Positions 18,200 to 27,006 of a DNA stretch of 64,000 nt are shown one piece after another. Source of the DNA: Treponema sp. UBA792 (GTDB lineage: Bacteria; Spirochaetota; Spirochaetia; Treponematales; Treponemataceae); NCBI GenBank assembly GCA_002296965.1, contig DBIW01000010.1, positions 1 through 64,000 on the forward strand, written 5' to 3'. The notes under the pieces were generated by a model. The model was not told the DNA's origin. It did no database searches and saw only the letters and a list, made by a program, of their open reading frames with translations. Both the position numbers and the translations under genes were made by a program. Each line of letters begins with the position of its first letter. The first letter of the stretch is position 1.

Positions 18200-18219
18200 G
18201 CCGCGGACAAGGAGTTGTT

Positions 18220-18426
18220 ATGTCAAAATCACACCGTGGATCCGGTATCAGAACTCTTCCCGCACACGGAAGAGGAATTTGTCCGCTTTGCAAGAAAGAG
18301 AACATAAAAGTTCTTTATGAGCAGGAAATAAACGGACAGAAAATGAATATCTGTAAATATTGCAATGCTGCGCTCAAGAACAAGGCGAGAAATGCTGCTC
18401 CAGCAGCGGAAGCGGCTGCTGAGTAA
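18220..18426 (+). CDS. Small zinc-ribbon protein at the end of the ribosomal operon, function unknown
   Basis: A 68-residue protein with two CxxC pairs (CPLCKK at about residues 21-26 and CKYC at about 45-48) that should bind one zinc ion, a basic N-terminus (MSKSHRGSGIRTLPAHGRG) and an alanine/glutamate tail. I do not recognise it as a numbered ribosomal protein. It lies 20 bases after rplQ with its own Shine-Dalgarno (AAGGAG, 18209-18214) and in front of the operon terminator, so it must be made with the ribosomal proteins. A ribosome-associated or assembly role is likely, by inference only. Confidence 0.8.
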   Translation: MSKSHRGSGIRTLPAHGRGICPLCKKENIKVLYEQEINGQKMNICKYCNAALKNKARNAAPAAEAAAE

Positions 18427-18452
18427 ACTGAATTAGCAGAGCATTTGCTATA

Positions 18453-18485
18453 ATCCGTCGGCGTTTTGTCCGGCGGATTTTTTTT
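18453..18485 (+). terminator. Intrinsic terminator of the ribosomal super-operon
   Basis: ATCCGTCGG (18453-18461) pairs with CCGGCGGAT (18470-18478; one G-U pair), followed by eight T residues. It is placed 27 bases after the last gene, and cls converges from the other strand. Confidence 0.88.
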
Positions 18486-18547
18486 GTTCCGGCCGCTTAT
18501 TTATATGTCGCGAATGTGGAATCTTTGAGTTGGCGAATTTATTGTGC

Positions 18548-20134
18548 TTATACTAGCGGAGCGAATATTCTGCATAGCTTTCCGATGGTGCGGATATGCC
18601 ACGGCAGCATTTTGTAGGAATTTATGTCCATTTTGGTGCATTCTCCGATCGTGTCCTGAAAATCATGTTCGATTTTGTTTATTACATTGTCGTCGTGAAT
18701 CAGAAGGCCGCATTCAAAATGGTGATATAGGCTTCTGTAGTCAAGATTGACGGAGCCGATTGTCGCCGTTTTTCCGTCCGCGATGAAATTCTTGGCATGA
18801 ATAAAACATTCTTTTTTGTAGAGATAGACATTCACTCCGTTTTCGACGAGTTGTTTGAGAAAGGTTTTTCCGATGCAGAACGTCATCAGATGATCGGGCA
18901 TTGACGGAACAATAACAGATACATCAACTCCTCGTTTCGCCGCGAATATTAGTTCGGACAAAAGCTTGTTGTCAATCACAAGATATGGCGATGTTATGTG
19001 CACGTATTTTTTAGCTGTATTTATCATATAGGAATATATATTCTCGGCTATGTCCTCGTTGTTGAAAGCGTTGTCCCCATAAGGAATCAGCAGGCTTGTG
19101 CTTTCTTTTTTCGGATAGTCGAGCTTTATGTATTTTCCATAATCATCATCTTTTTTCTGGTCAAGGTTCCATGTGTGCATGAACATGCATGTAAAATTCT
19201 GGATTGCCGGTCCCTGAACTTTTACCGCGGTATCTTTCCAGTACCTAAATTTGTTCTTTCCGAAGTTGAAATATTCGTTCGCGATGTTTAGGCCGCCGGT
19301 GTAGGCTGTCTCGCCGTCAATAATCACGATTTTTCTGTGGTCACGGTTGTTGTAATGAATCGAAAACAACGCCGTTATAGGAGAAAAAATCTGTGCGTTT
19401 ATTCCGTGCTCATTCAGGTATTTTACGTAGTTTGCGGAGGCGGCAGTGACGGAGCCGACCGCATCAAAAAGAACCCGAATCTCAACGCCTTCCGCGGCCT
19501 TTTTCTCAAGAATTCTGACAGTTCTGAGCCATGACTCATCGAGTTTTATTATAAAGTATTCTATAAAAATGAATTTCCGCGCTTTCTCCAGTTCCGCAAG
19601 AAAATCAGGAAAGAATTCCTCTCCGCAGGAAAAGTATCTGACTGAAGAATTTGTATGCGGCGCGTAATGTCCTGTATCAAGAAGATATACCGCCAGATCG
19701 CGGATTTCTGGATATGCCGATATGATTTTTGCGGATTCGGAAGGTTCGGGCAGAAATTCGTCTGTCTGCTTTTTGAGATAGGCGATTCTTTTTTTGAATT
19801 TATAGCCTCCCATATCTATGTGGTAGAGTGTGTATGCGATTACCCCGAAAAGCGGAAAAATTATCAGCGGAAGCAGCCATGCCAGCTTGAACTCGTTGCG
19901 GCCATCGCTGTTCGCCAGATATATCATGAACAGAAAACTGAGGGTGATGCTTCCTCCGAAATAGTAGCCAATGTACGGTTCCAGCCACTTCATGAACACA
20001 AAAAGGACAGCGACCTGAATAAAAAGAATCAGAAATGTAAGCACGAGTCTGCCGAACAGAATTCTTGAGAAAATTTCCTTTATGCGTTTGTTTTTTAATA
20101 TGTCTTCGGTGAAGTCTCTTTTTTTATTGCCCAT
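18548..20134 (-). CDS. cls: Cardiolipin synthase (phospholipase D family)
   Basis: The 528-residue protein makes cardiolipin from phosphatidylglycerol in the inner membrane. Two hydrophobic helix pairs occupy about residues 25-115. Two phospholipase D HKD motifs follow: HRKIVIIDG with downstream GGLN in the first half, and HAKNFIADG with GSVNLDYRS in the second. Histidine, lysine and aspartate are intact in both. Length and order fit the ClsA/bacillar type. No Shine-Dalgarno precedes the ATG; a TAAAAT hexamer ends nine bases before it, so the mRNA may be nearly leaderless. It ends close to the terminator of the convergent ribosomal operon. Confidence 0.93.
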   Translation of the reverse strand: MGNKKRDFTEDILKNKRIKEIFSRILFGRLVLTFLILFIQVAVLFVFMKWLEPYIGYYFGGSITLSFLFMIYLANSDGRNEFKLAWLLPLIIFPLFGVIAYTLYHIDMGGYKFKKRIAYLKKQTDEFLPEPSESAKIISAYPEIRDLAVYLLDTGHYAPHTNSSVRYFSCGEEFFPDFLAELEKARKFIFIEYFIIKLDESWLRTVRILEKKAAEGVEIRVLFDAVGSVTAASANYVKYLNEHGINAQIFSPITALFSIHYNNRDHRKIVIIDGETAYTGGLNIANEYFNFGKNKFRYWKDTAVKVQGPAIQNFTCMFMHTWNLDQKKDDDYGKYIKLDYPKKESTSLLIPYGDNAFNNEDIAENIYSYMINTAKKYVHITSPYLVIDNKLLSELIFAAKRGVDVSVIVPSMPDHLMTFCIGKTFLKQLVENGVNVYLYKKECFIHAKNFIADGKTATIGSVNLDYRSLYHHFECGLLIHDDNVINKIEHDFQDTIGECTKMDINSYKMLPWHIRTIGKLCRIFAPLV

Positions 20135-20172
20135 GTCGGAGGATTTTATCAGATATCGGTGTTTTAGTTTAG

Positions 20173-20213
20173 GCGGCCGCAGGAAATTCTGTGAGCGGAT
20201 TCCCGGCGGCCGC
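20173..20213. other. GC-rich hairpin between rubrerythrin and cls
   Basis: Two copies of the self-complementary octamer GCGGCCGC (20173-20180, 20206-20213) with inner pairing GGAA/TTCC (20182-20185, 20200-20203). It has no T tract in either direction. It may terminate poorly or stabilise the 3' end of the rubrerythrin mRNA. Confidence 0.4.
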
Positions 20214-20267
20214 GATATTACGTCGGAACGGACAGTCTTAGACCGCTCCCCGTTGTTGAGAGTTCAG

Positions 20268-20804
20268 TCAGTAGTTCTGCGCTTCAATTTGGAAATAGCT
20301 CTGCGGATGGGCGCATACAGGACATACTTCCGGCGCTTTTTTTCCTACGACTATATGACCGCAGTTTCTGCACTGCCAGATCGCGTCACCGTCGCTGCTG
20401 AACACAAGTCCGTCCTCCACATTCTTAAGAAGTTTGCGGTACCGTTCCTCGTGGTGTTTTTCAATCTGACCGACCATCTCAAAAAGTTTGGCGATGTGCT
20501 CAAAACCTTCTTCTTTCGCGGTTTTGGCGAAACCGTCATACATATCAGTCCATTCAAAATTCTCGCCTTCCGCCGCGGCTTTCAGGTTTTCCGCTGTAGT
20601 TCCTATTCCGCCGTTAAGCAGCTTGAACCACATCTTTGCGTGTTCCTTCTCATTGTTCGCGGTTTCCTCAAAAATTTCAGCAATCTGCTCGTATCCTTCT
20701 TTTCTTGCTTTGCCCGCAAAATAAGTGTATTTATTCCTCGCCTGAGATTCTCCGGCGAATGCAGTCTGAAGGTTCGCCTCTGTTTTTGAGCCTTTCAATT
20801 CCAT
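20268..20804 (-). CDS. rbr: Rubrerythrin
   Basis: Rubrerythrin reduces hydrogen peroxide in the cytoplasm of anaerobes. The 178-residue protein has an N-terminal four-helix ferritin-like domain with the diiron ligands in [26 protein letters not shown], and [16 protein letters not shown]-terminal rubredoxin-like domain follows, with CRNCG and CPVCAHPQ binding one iron. The start follows GGAGGTAAAATC. The promoter contains a palindrome of PerR/Fur type at the transcription start, so the gene is probably induced by peroxide or metal limitation. It stands alone, separated from cls by 133 bases with a GC hairpin. Confidence 0.96.
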   Translation of the reverse strand: MELKGSKTEANLQTAFAGESQARNKYTYFAGKARKEGYEQIAEIFEETANNEKEHAKMWFKLLNGGIGTTAENLKAAAEGENFEWTDMYDGFAKTAKEEGFEHIAKLFEMVGQIEKHHEERYRKLLKNVEDGLVFSSDGDAIWQCRNCGHIVVGKKAPEVCPVCAHPQSYFQIEAQNY

Positions 20805-20822
20805 GATTTTACCTCCGTAAAA

Positions 20823-20865
20823 TTGTAATTATTACAAATATATCATTTACAATTCCAAAAGGCAA
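20823..20865 (-). promoter_or_regulatory. Rubrerythrin promoter with PerR/Fur-like 7-1-7 operator
   Basis: On the minus strand TTGCCT (20860-20865), a 17-bp spacer and TATATT (20837-20842) are followed at once by TTGTAAT-A-ATTACAA (20823-20837), a perfect 7-1-7 inverted repeat that differs from the PerR consensus TTATAATNATTATAA in one symmetric position. A further TTGACA lies at 20875-20880. The operator would cover the transcription start, as expected for repression. Confidence 0.7.
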
Positions 20866-21031
20866 TCGAATTCTTGTCAAATATCGTTTCCAAGTTGCGT
20901 CCCTAAGTGATATAATTTCTGACGGTTCGATTGGAACCGGAAAATCAAGTCCTCCGCCTGCTTCAGGTCTGTCTGTTCATTTTTACATGAACCGGAGTTT
21001 TAAGAGGTAATGCGGTGTTTTGGGGAATAAA

Positions 21032-23239
21032 ATGAAGAGAATGATGGAAAAAAGTGACCACAAATGGAAATTTGTTCAGAACGGCGGACTTATTCAGGTT
21101 ACGATTTCGAGCGTCGATGATGTTCTGCATATTGATGAACTTGATCCCAAGCTCTGGACTGCTCTTGCCTGTCCTGTGACGGGACTTGAATTCAGTGAGG
21201 AGACGCTGAAAGTCATAGATTCCGACGGAAACGGCCGGGTGCGCGTTCCGGATGTGATTGCCGCGATGAAATATATCAAAAAGTATTTTGCGGTTCCCGA
21301 CGTGATAATGGACGGAAAGGACGAGCTGAATCTTTATGCGCTGAGCGGCGCAAAATTTGATTTCGGTTATTCTCCGCATGAATGTGCGGCGGCGATGCTT
21401 TCTGTCCTCAACAGAAAAGACTCAGAGGCGATTCTGGCCGGGGATTTGGATTCGCCGGAAAAACTTTTTGCTCCGTCAGTGTTTAACGGAGACGGCGTGC
21501 TTACAAAGGAATGTGTTTCAGATTCCACGGCTGCCGCGGTTGTCGATGATATAATACGGATAACCGGCGGAACTGACGATTTAAGCGGCGTGAAGGGAGT
21601 TACGCGTGCTCAGGCGGACTCTTTTTTCGAGTCAATCCATTCCGCTGGAAGCTGCCGCAGAAAAATAGAAAAGGATTCAAAGACATATTTCCCGCTCGGA
21701 GAAAAGACGGAGCCGGCGGCCGAGCTTTTTCTCCGCCTCCGGGAAAAAATAGATGACTATTTTATAAGATGTTCCGTCGTGGGCTATGACGGGAATTCCC
21801 AGGAGCTGCTCCGCAAGGAAACGGAATCCGTTCTGCTTTCCGGAAATTCTCCTGTGTTCGATGCGGAGAAAATCTCCGTGCTTCCGCTGGCTCTCTGCGA
21901 GGCCGCAAAGCCTCTTCCGCTGCGTTCGGGAATAAATCCTGTCTGGGCCGATGATGTCGCGAAATTCCGTGACGAGGTTGTGATTCCGCTTTCTGACGGC
22001 GAAGATGTTTCAGCTCTTGCCGAATCCGAATGGCGCAGAATTTCCGGAGTTTTTGCGCCGTACATTGACTGGAAAAAGAATTTTTCGGAAAACCAGGCTT
22101 GTATGCTGGGAAAGAAGCGCATAAATGAAATCCTTGAGTCCGGTGCGGAGGCTGTGATTTATTCATGCCTTGAGAGGGAGGAGAGTCAGCCGCCGATGAA
22201 AAAAGCCGTTGCAGAAATGCGGAAAATGATGTGCCTGAAAAAGAATTTTGTGGATCTTCTCAGGAATTTTGTCTCGTTTGAGGATTTTTATAGTCTGTCA
22301 AAGAAAGCGATGTTTCAGTGCGGAGTCCTCTATATCGACGGGCGTTCATGTGATTTGTGTTTCCGGGTTTCCGACATCGCAAGACATTCCGTTATGTCTG
22401 CGCTTTCGCAATGCTTTCTTGTCTACTGTGAATGCTCAAGGAAACAGACTTCGGAAAAAATGCGGATTGCCGCTCTTATAAGCAACGGCAGCACGGACAA
22501 TATAATTCTTGGCAGGAACGGAATTTTCTTTGACCGAGCGGGCCGTGATTGGGATGCGACCGTCGTCCGGATAATCGATAATCCTGTCAGTGTCAGGCAG
22601 GCTTTCTGGAGTCCATATAAAAAACTGGCCAGAATGATTCAGGAGAAATTCGCAAAGACCGCATCTGCGGCAGAAAGTTCAGTTTTGGACAAAATGACAA
22701 AAGTCGTTGACAATCCGTCGTCCGCGGTTCAGGATGCGCAGTCAAAAAAGACCGATGTGGGGACAGTCGCCGCGCTCAGCGTCGCGTTTACGGGAATCGC
22801 TACAGTTGTCGGCGGACTTCTTCAGGCTTTTTTCGGACTCGGCGTGTGGATTCCTCTTGGAATTGCAGGAATAATGCTTGCGGTTTCCCTTCCTTCCGTG
22901 ATTATCGCCTGGCACAAACTCAAGCAGCGGAATATCGGTCCGATTCTTGACGCATCGGGATGGGCTGTAAATGGAAATGTCAGGATAACGCCTGTTCTCG
23001 GCGCTTCGTTGACACATCTTCCTGTCCGTCCGCTGAATGCCAGCCTGTTCAAATATGATCCGTTTCCGCTGAAGAAATTTCCGCTGAAAAGCGTGATTGC
23101 CTGGATTCTGGTGATTGCTGCGGCTTCCGCCCTGATTGTGCTTGCCGTAAGGCATCCGGACAAAACCGCCGCTCTTTGGAGCAGACTGAAGCAGTTTGGA
23201 GTGACCGCCGGAAAAGCTGTTCCTGCGAATGTCTTCTGA
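21032..23239 (+). CDS. Large conserved protein of unknown function with EF-hand-like loop and C-terminal membrane segments
   Basis: The 735-residue protein opens with WKFVQNGGLIQVTI and LWTALACPVTGLEF, then an EF-hand-like loop DSDGNGRVRV (about residues 70-80). A long helical middle region has no catalytic motif I can name. Two hydrophobic stretches (about 575-630) and one near 690-710 are probable transmembrane helices. I recall similar hypothetical proteins in several phyla (an opening with LDQKLW and an EF-hand) but cannot assign a function. The ATG at 21032 is chosen for its TTGGGGAA ribosome-binding site over a TTG at 21020. It stands alone between rubrerythrin and the xylosidase gene. 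Confidence 0.75.
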   Translation: MKRMMEKSDHKWKFVQNGGLIQVTISSVDDVLHIDELDPKLWTALACPVTGLEFSEETLKVIDSDGNGRVRVPDVIAAMKYIKKYFAVPDVIMDGKDELNLYALSGAKFDFGYSPHECAAAMLSVLNRKDSEAILAGDLDSPEKLFAPSVFNGDGVLTKECVSDSTAAAVVDDIIRITGGTDDLSGVKGVTRAQADSFFESIHSAGSCRRKIEKDSKTYFPLGEKTEPAAELFLRLREKIDDYFIRCSVVGYDGNSQELLRKETESVLLSGNSPVFDAEKISVLPLALCEAAKPLPLRSGINPVWADDVAKFRDEVVIPLSDGEDVSALAESEWRRISGVFAPYIDWKKNFSENQACMLGKKRINEILESGAEAVIYSCLEREESQPPMKKAVAEMRKMMCLKKNFVDLLRNFVSFEDFYSLSKKAMFQCGVLYIDGRSCDLCFRVSDIARHSVMSALSQCFLVYCECSRKQTSEKMRIAALISNGSTDNIILGRNGIFFDRAGRDWDATVVRIIDNPVSVRQAFWSPYKKLARMIQEKFAKTASAAESSVLDKMTKVVDNPSSAVQDAQSKKTDVGTVAALSVAFTGIATVVGGLLQAFFGLGVWIPLGIAGIMLAVSLPSVIIAWHKLKQRNIGPILDASGWAVNGNVRITPVLGASLTHLPVRPLNASLFKYDPFPLKKFPLKSVIAWILVIAAASALIVLAVRHPDKTAALWSRLKQFGVTAGKAVPANVF

Positions 23240-23311
23240 ATCTGACGGATGTCCTTACGTTCAGTAAAAATACTGATGTTCATTCGTCGGAAAGTGCATT
23301 AATGTTTTGTC

Positions 23312-24928
23312 ATGAACACAAAAATAATCAATCCGATTCTTCCTGGATTTTATCCTGACCCGTCGGTCTGTGCGGCCGGCGGAAAATTTTATCTTGTGAA
23401 TTCCACGTTCTCATATTTTCCCGGTCTTCCTGTTTTCGAAAGCGATGACGGCATGAACTGGAAACAGATTGGCAACATTATAGACAGGGAGTCCCAGCTT
23501 GATTTTTCAGGTGCGGGCGTGTCCCGCGGGCTTTTTGCGCCGACAATCCGCTTTTACGGCGGAAAATTCTACTGCGTCTGCACGCAGGTTGACAAAATCG
23601 GAAATTTCATTGTGAGCGCCGACAGACCGGAAGGTCCATGGTCGGATCCTGTCGAAATCCGCGGGGCGGAAGGAATAGATCCTTCGCTTTTCTTTGATGA
23701 CGACGGAACAGCCTGGTATATCGGGACAAGACCGGTTCCCGAAGGTCCAAAATGGAACGGAAACTGGGAAGTCTGGATTCAGCGCATAGACGTGAAGACA
23801 GGAACGCTTCTGGGCGACTCCAAGGGAATCTGGCGCGGCGCGCTCAAGCATTGTATCTGGCCTGAAGGTCCGCACATCTACAAGATAAACGGAATGTACT
23901 ATCTGATTCATGCGGAAGGCGGAACCGGACCTGACCATGCGGTTTGTGTCGCCCGTTGCGCTTCGATTGACGGAGAATGGACTGGAAAACCCGCGAATCC
24001 CATACTTACGCACAGGCATCTGGGAGAAACCGCCGGTGTGACCTGCGTCGGTCATGCGGATCTCTTTTGCAAGGGCGATGGAACCTGGTGGATGGTCTGT
24101 CTTGCCTCCCGTCCTTATGGTGATGGTAATTCCCGGTGCAGCAATCTCGGACGTGAGACTTTTATTGTTCCTGTAAAATGGGAAAACGGATGGCCGGTTG
24201 TGTCATGGCAGACTGGGCTTGTCGAGAATGTCTACAATCCGGACGGATCCGTCGCTGTCAGTCAGAATTCGGAGCGTGCCGCGGCGCTTTTTCCAGAAAG
24301 GGACGAATTTGATTCTCCGGAGCCGGAAATGTACTGGCTCTCGCTCCGCGGCCGGCATAATGTGTCTCTTTCTGAAAGACGTGGATGGCTGCGTATGTAT
24401 GGCGGAAATGAACTCTGCGGAAACGGAGACGTAAGCTTGTTCGCCAGAAGACAGGCTTCATTCAGCTGGAGAATTACCGCCGAGATGGAGCCTCATCTTG
24501 TCCGGGACGGAGAATCCGCCGGCCTCGTGTGCTTTCAGAGCGAGAAATTCAATTTGAGGCTTGCCGTCACCCGTCGCGGCGGAACTGATTTTGTTCAGGT
24601 TCTCCGTTTCTGCGGTTCGGACAGGCCGGAAATTCTAGCGTCTGTGGAAATTCCTGCATCCGAAGACAGGCATTTCGCGCTTGAGGTTATCGCGGAAAGG
24701 CAGAATCTCAGTTTTCTCTTTTCGACGGACGGCGGCAAAATGAATCTCCTTGCAGAAAATGTGGACGGAAGCATTCTCAGCGTGGAGAAGGCCGGAGGAT
24801 TTGTCGGAACTGTTCTTGGAATGTTCGCCGAATCTCCGGATGGAAATCCGGGACGGCAGATGTTCGCTGATTTTGACGGTTTCGCCTATTATTCGGATGA
24901 GGTGGAGTGGACAGATGAGCAGCGATGA
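23312..24928 (+). CDS. Glycoside hydrolase family 43, probable beta-xylosidase
   Basis: The 538-residue enzyme probably releases xylose or arabinose from xylo-oligosaccharides. The five-bladed propeller (about residues 1-310) carries the three expected acids: the base aspartate in FYPDPSV, the pKa-modulating aspartate in GIDPSLFFDDDG, and the general-acid glutamate in WPEGPHIYK. Residues 330-530 form the beta-sandwich typical of the C-terminal GH43 domain. No signal peptide is present, so it acts in the cytoplasm on imported oligosaccharides. No clear Shine-Dalgarno precedes the ATG. It overlaps the esterase gene by 14 bases. Xylosidase versus arabinofuranosidase cannot be settled from sequence alone. 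Confidence 0.9.
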   Translation: MNTKIINPILPGFYPDPSVCAAGGKFYLVNSTFSYFPGLPVFESDDGMNWKQIGNIIDRESQLDFSGAGVSRGLFAPTIRFYGGKFYCVCTQVDKIGNFIVSADRPEGPWSDPVEIRGAEGIDPSLFFDDDGTAWYIGTRPVPEGPKWNGNWEVWIQRIDVKTGTLLGDSKGIWRGALKHCIWPEGPHIYKINGMYYLIHAEGGTGPDHAVCVARCASIDGEWTGKPANPILTHRHLGETAGVTCVGHADLFCKGDGTWWMVCLASRPYGDGNSRCSNLGRETFIVPVKWENGWPVVSWQTGLVENVYNPDGSVAVSQNSERAAALFPERDEFDSPEPEMYWLSLRGRHNVSLSERRGWLRMYGGNELCGNGDVSLFARRQASFSWRITAEMEPHLVRDGESAGLVCFQSEKFNLRLAVTRRGGTDFVQVLRFCGSDRPEILASVEIPASEDRHFALEVIAERQNLSFLFSTDGGKMNLLAENVDGSILSVEKAGGFVGTVLGMFAESPDGNPGRQMFADFDGFAYYSDEVEWTDEQR

Positions 24929-26939
24929 ATTTTTGGTGAAAGGACTCTGCGGAAGCGGAATGGTTCTGCAGAGGAATTCTACGAACTGCGTTTATGGAGC
25001 GGCTCCGGCCGGTTCTGAGATTCTGATGGAATTCCGCGGCCGGAAATTTTCTGTTACTGCTGATAAAGACGGTTCGTGGAAAATAGAATTCAATCCCGGA
25101 GCGGAAGGCGGTCCTGAGCGGATGCTCCTGAAATGCGGCGCGACTGAAATCTGCTTTGACGACATTTATATCGGTGAAGTGTGGGTAAGTTCCGGTCAGT
25201 CGAACGCCCAGCTCCCGATGGAGCGGATGGCGTATACGTATCCGGATGAATTCGCGGCGCCTGCGGATCCTTTTGTCAGAATGATTACTGTTCCGATAAG
25301 CTGGTCGTTTGACGGTGAGAAAGATTCCCTTCCAGACGGCGGAATTTCGTGGAAATGCGCCTCGCCGGAAAATCTGGGGAATATGTCCGGAACCGGATAT
25401 TTTTTCGCAAAAAAGCTGCGCGCCGAACTTGGTGTTCCTGTCGGAATAATAAACGCAAGCCAGGGCGGTTCTCCGGTTGTATCATGGATGAACGAAGATG
25501 CGATAAAAATGTCCGGCGTCGGAGAACAGTATCTTGAGAGACTGGAAAAATGCCGCACAAAGGAATATCCGCAGCGGGTTCTTCAGGAGACCCATGCCGC
25601 GCAGTCCGGGTGGGACAGTTCATTTTTTGCGTCCGATGAGGGATTCCGCCATGGATGGGACAGAAGTGATATTTCCTCGCTTGATTCGTCCTGGCAGGAT
25701 TTTTCGCTTCCGGGGGAATTGAGAATGGATTCTCCGGCCGGTTCAGTCTGGTTCAAAAAGGAAATTGTCCTTTCCGCACAGGAAGCTGCGGAATTCAATG
25801 CCGCCGGAGGAAATCTGTGGCTTGGTTCGATTGTCGATGCGGACAAAGTATGGGTGAACGGCACGGAATGTGGAGTCACGTACTATTGTTATCCGCCGCG
25901 CAGATATTCCGTTCCGTCGGGAATTCTCCGGGCCGGCTCCAATACGATTACAGTCCGTGTTCAGTACGGTGGCGGAAGGGTGAAATTCTACAGCGAAAAG
26001 CCATATTTCCTTTTTTGCGGTGATGTCCGTGTCGCTCCGGCGGCAAGCCGGAATGTGGAGAAATTTGATGACGCGACAGGAACAGGTGTCAAGATAAGTC
26101 TTTGCGGAACCTGGAAGATGAGGCAGGGAACAACGGCGAAACCGCGTCCGGGAGAAGTGTTTTTTGAGTGGGAACCGACCGCGCTGTTCAACTCGATGCT
26201 TGCTCCGGCGTTCGGGCATTGTGTCCGAGGCGCGGTCTGGTATCAGGGTGAGTCTGATGCGGGCCGTTATTCCGACTACAAATTCCTTCTCATGAGCATG
26301 ATAAATCTTTGGCGGAACAAATTCCGTTATCAGGCTGTTCAGGACGGCGGAAAGATGCCTTTTGTCGTGATCCAGCTTCCGAACTGGAGCGACGGCCGGG
26401 ACGAGAACCTGTTCCAGATGAATTCGGAATGGGCCTCGATGCGCGAGGTTCAGTCGCTGGTTTCCGATGAGACGGACAACTGCGCGCTTTCTGTGATGAT
26501 TGACGCCGGCGAATGGAATGACCTGCATCCTGAGAAAAAATTTACCGCCGGAACACGCGCCGCAAGGGAGGCACTCAGAATCGCATACGGGAAAAATTAT
26601 CCTGCCGGAGCGGTTCCTGAAAAGTTTTCGCTGAGTCAAAAAAACATAACTGTCGGATTTGACTGCGGCAATGAGATGCTGAAGGCGTTCGCCGTTGACG
26701 GAAAGCGTGCCGATTTTTCCGCTGAATCTGAATACGTGTACGGATTTTCCATTCTTACAGATTGCGGTATTTTTGGAGCTGACGCGCGTATTTCGGGGAA
26801 AAATGAAATTTCCGTGGACTGCTCTGCTGCCGCCGGAAAAATTATTGAAATCCGCTATCTTTGGGCTGACAGCCCGGCTCCGGTGAACCTTTATTCCGGA
26901 GAAATTCCAGTCGCACCTTTCAGAAAGCGGATGGGATGA
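24915..26939 (+). CDS. SGNH carbohydrate esterase, sialate O-acetylesterase-like
   Basis: The 674-residue protein probably removes acetyl groups from sugars, most likely from xylan fragments given its partner. It has the nucleophile motif VWVSSGQSN (about residues 90-98), the block with VPVGIINASQGGSPV, GAVWYQGESDAG around residue 440, and a late DLHPEKKF that supplies the Asp-His pair. A jelly-roll insert (about 255-370, including VWFKKEIVL and VNGTECG) is usual in this family. There is no signal peptide, so it is cytoplasmic. GGTGGAG lies eight bases before the ATG, inside the GH43 gene; the 14-base overlap means coupled translation. A longer in-frame start further upstream is unlikely. Confidence 0.88.
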   Translation: MSSDEFLVKGLCGSGMVLQRNSTNCVYGAAPAGSEILMEFRGRKFSVTADKDGSWKIEFNPGAEGGPERMLLKCGATEICFDDIYIGEVWVSSGQSNAQLPMERMAYTYPDEFAAPADPFVRMITVPISWSFDGEKDSLPDGGISWKCASPENLGNMSGTGYFFAKKLRAELGVPVGIINASQGGSPVVSWMNEDAIKMSGVGEQYLERLEKCRTKEYPQRVLQETHAAQSGWDSSFFASDEGFRHGWDRSDISSLDSSWQDFSLPGELRMDSPAGSVWFKKEIVLSAQEAAEFNAAGGNLWLGSIVDADKVWVNGTECGVTYYCYPPRRYSVPSGILRAGSNTITVRVQYGGGRVKFYSEKPYFLFCGDVRVAPAASRNVEKFDDATGTGVKISLCGTWKMRQGTTAKPRPGEVFFEWEPTALFNSMLAPAFGHCVRGAVWYQGESDAGRYSDYKFLLMSMINLWRNKFRYQAVQDGGKMPFVVIQLPNWSDGRDENLFQMNSEWASMREVQSLVSDETDNCALSVMIDAGEWNDLHPEKKFTAGTRAAREALRIAYGKNYPAGAVPEKFSLSQKNITVGFDCGNEMLKAFAVDGKRADFSAESEYVYGFSILTDCGIFGADARISGKNEISVDCSAAAGKIIEIRYLWADSPAPVNLYSGEIPVAPFRKRMG

Positions 26940-26981
26940 AAAAAAGGCAGAATTCTCCATGCGATACGGAAAATTCTGCCT
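26940..26981 (-). terminator. Terminator for the UPF0210 gene (also usable by the esterase gene)
   Basis: AGGCAGAATT (26945-26954) pairs perfectly with AATTCTGCCT (26972-26981). The plus-strand A run before the stem gives a T tract on the minus strand, so termination is best for leftward transcripts. Confidence 0.75.
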
Positions 26982-27006
26982 TATATCTGTGCTTCAGTCC
27001 GGCCTG

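Noticed and set aside
20161-20220. GCGGCCGC pair as terminator of rubrerythrin
   Set aside because: No T tract follows on either strand; recorded only as a hairpin.
25743-26960. 405-codon minus-strand frame opposite the esterase gene
   Set aside because: The plus strand carries all catalytic motifs of the esterase in one frame; the reverse frame has no recognisable domain.
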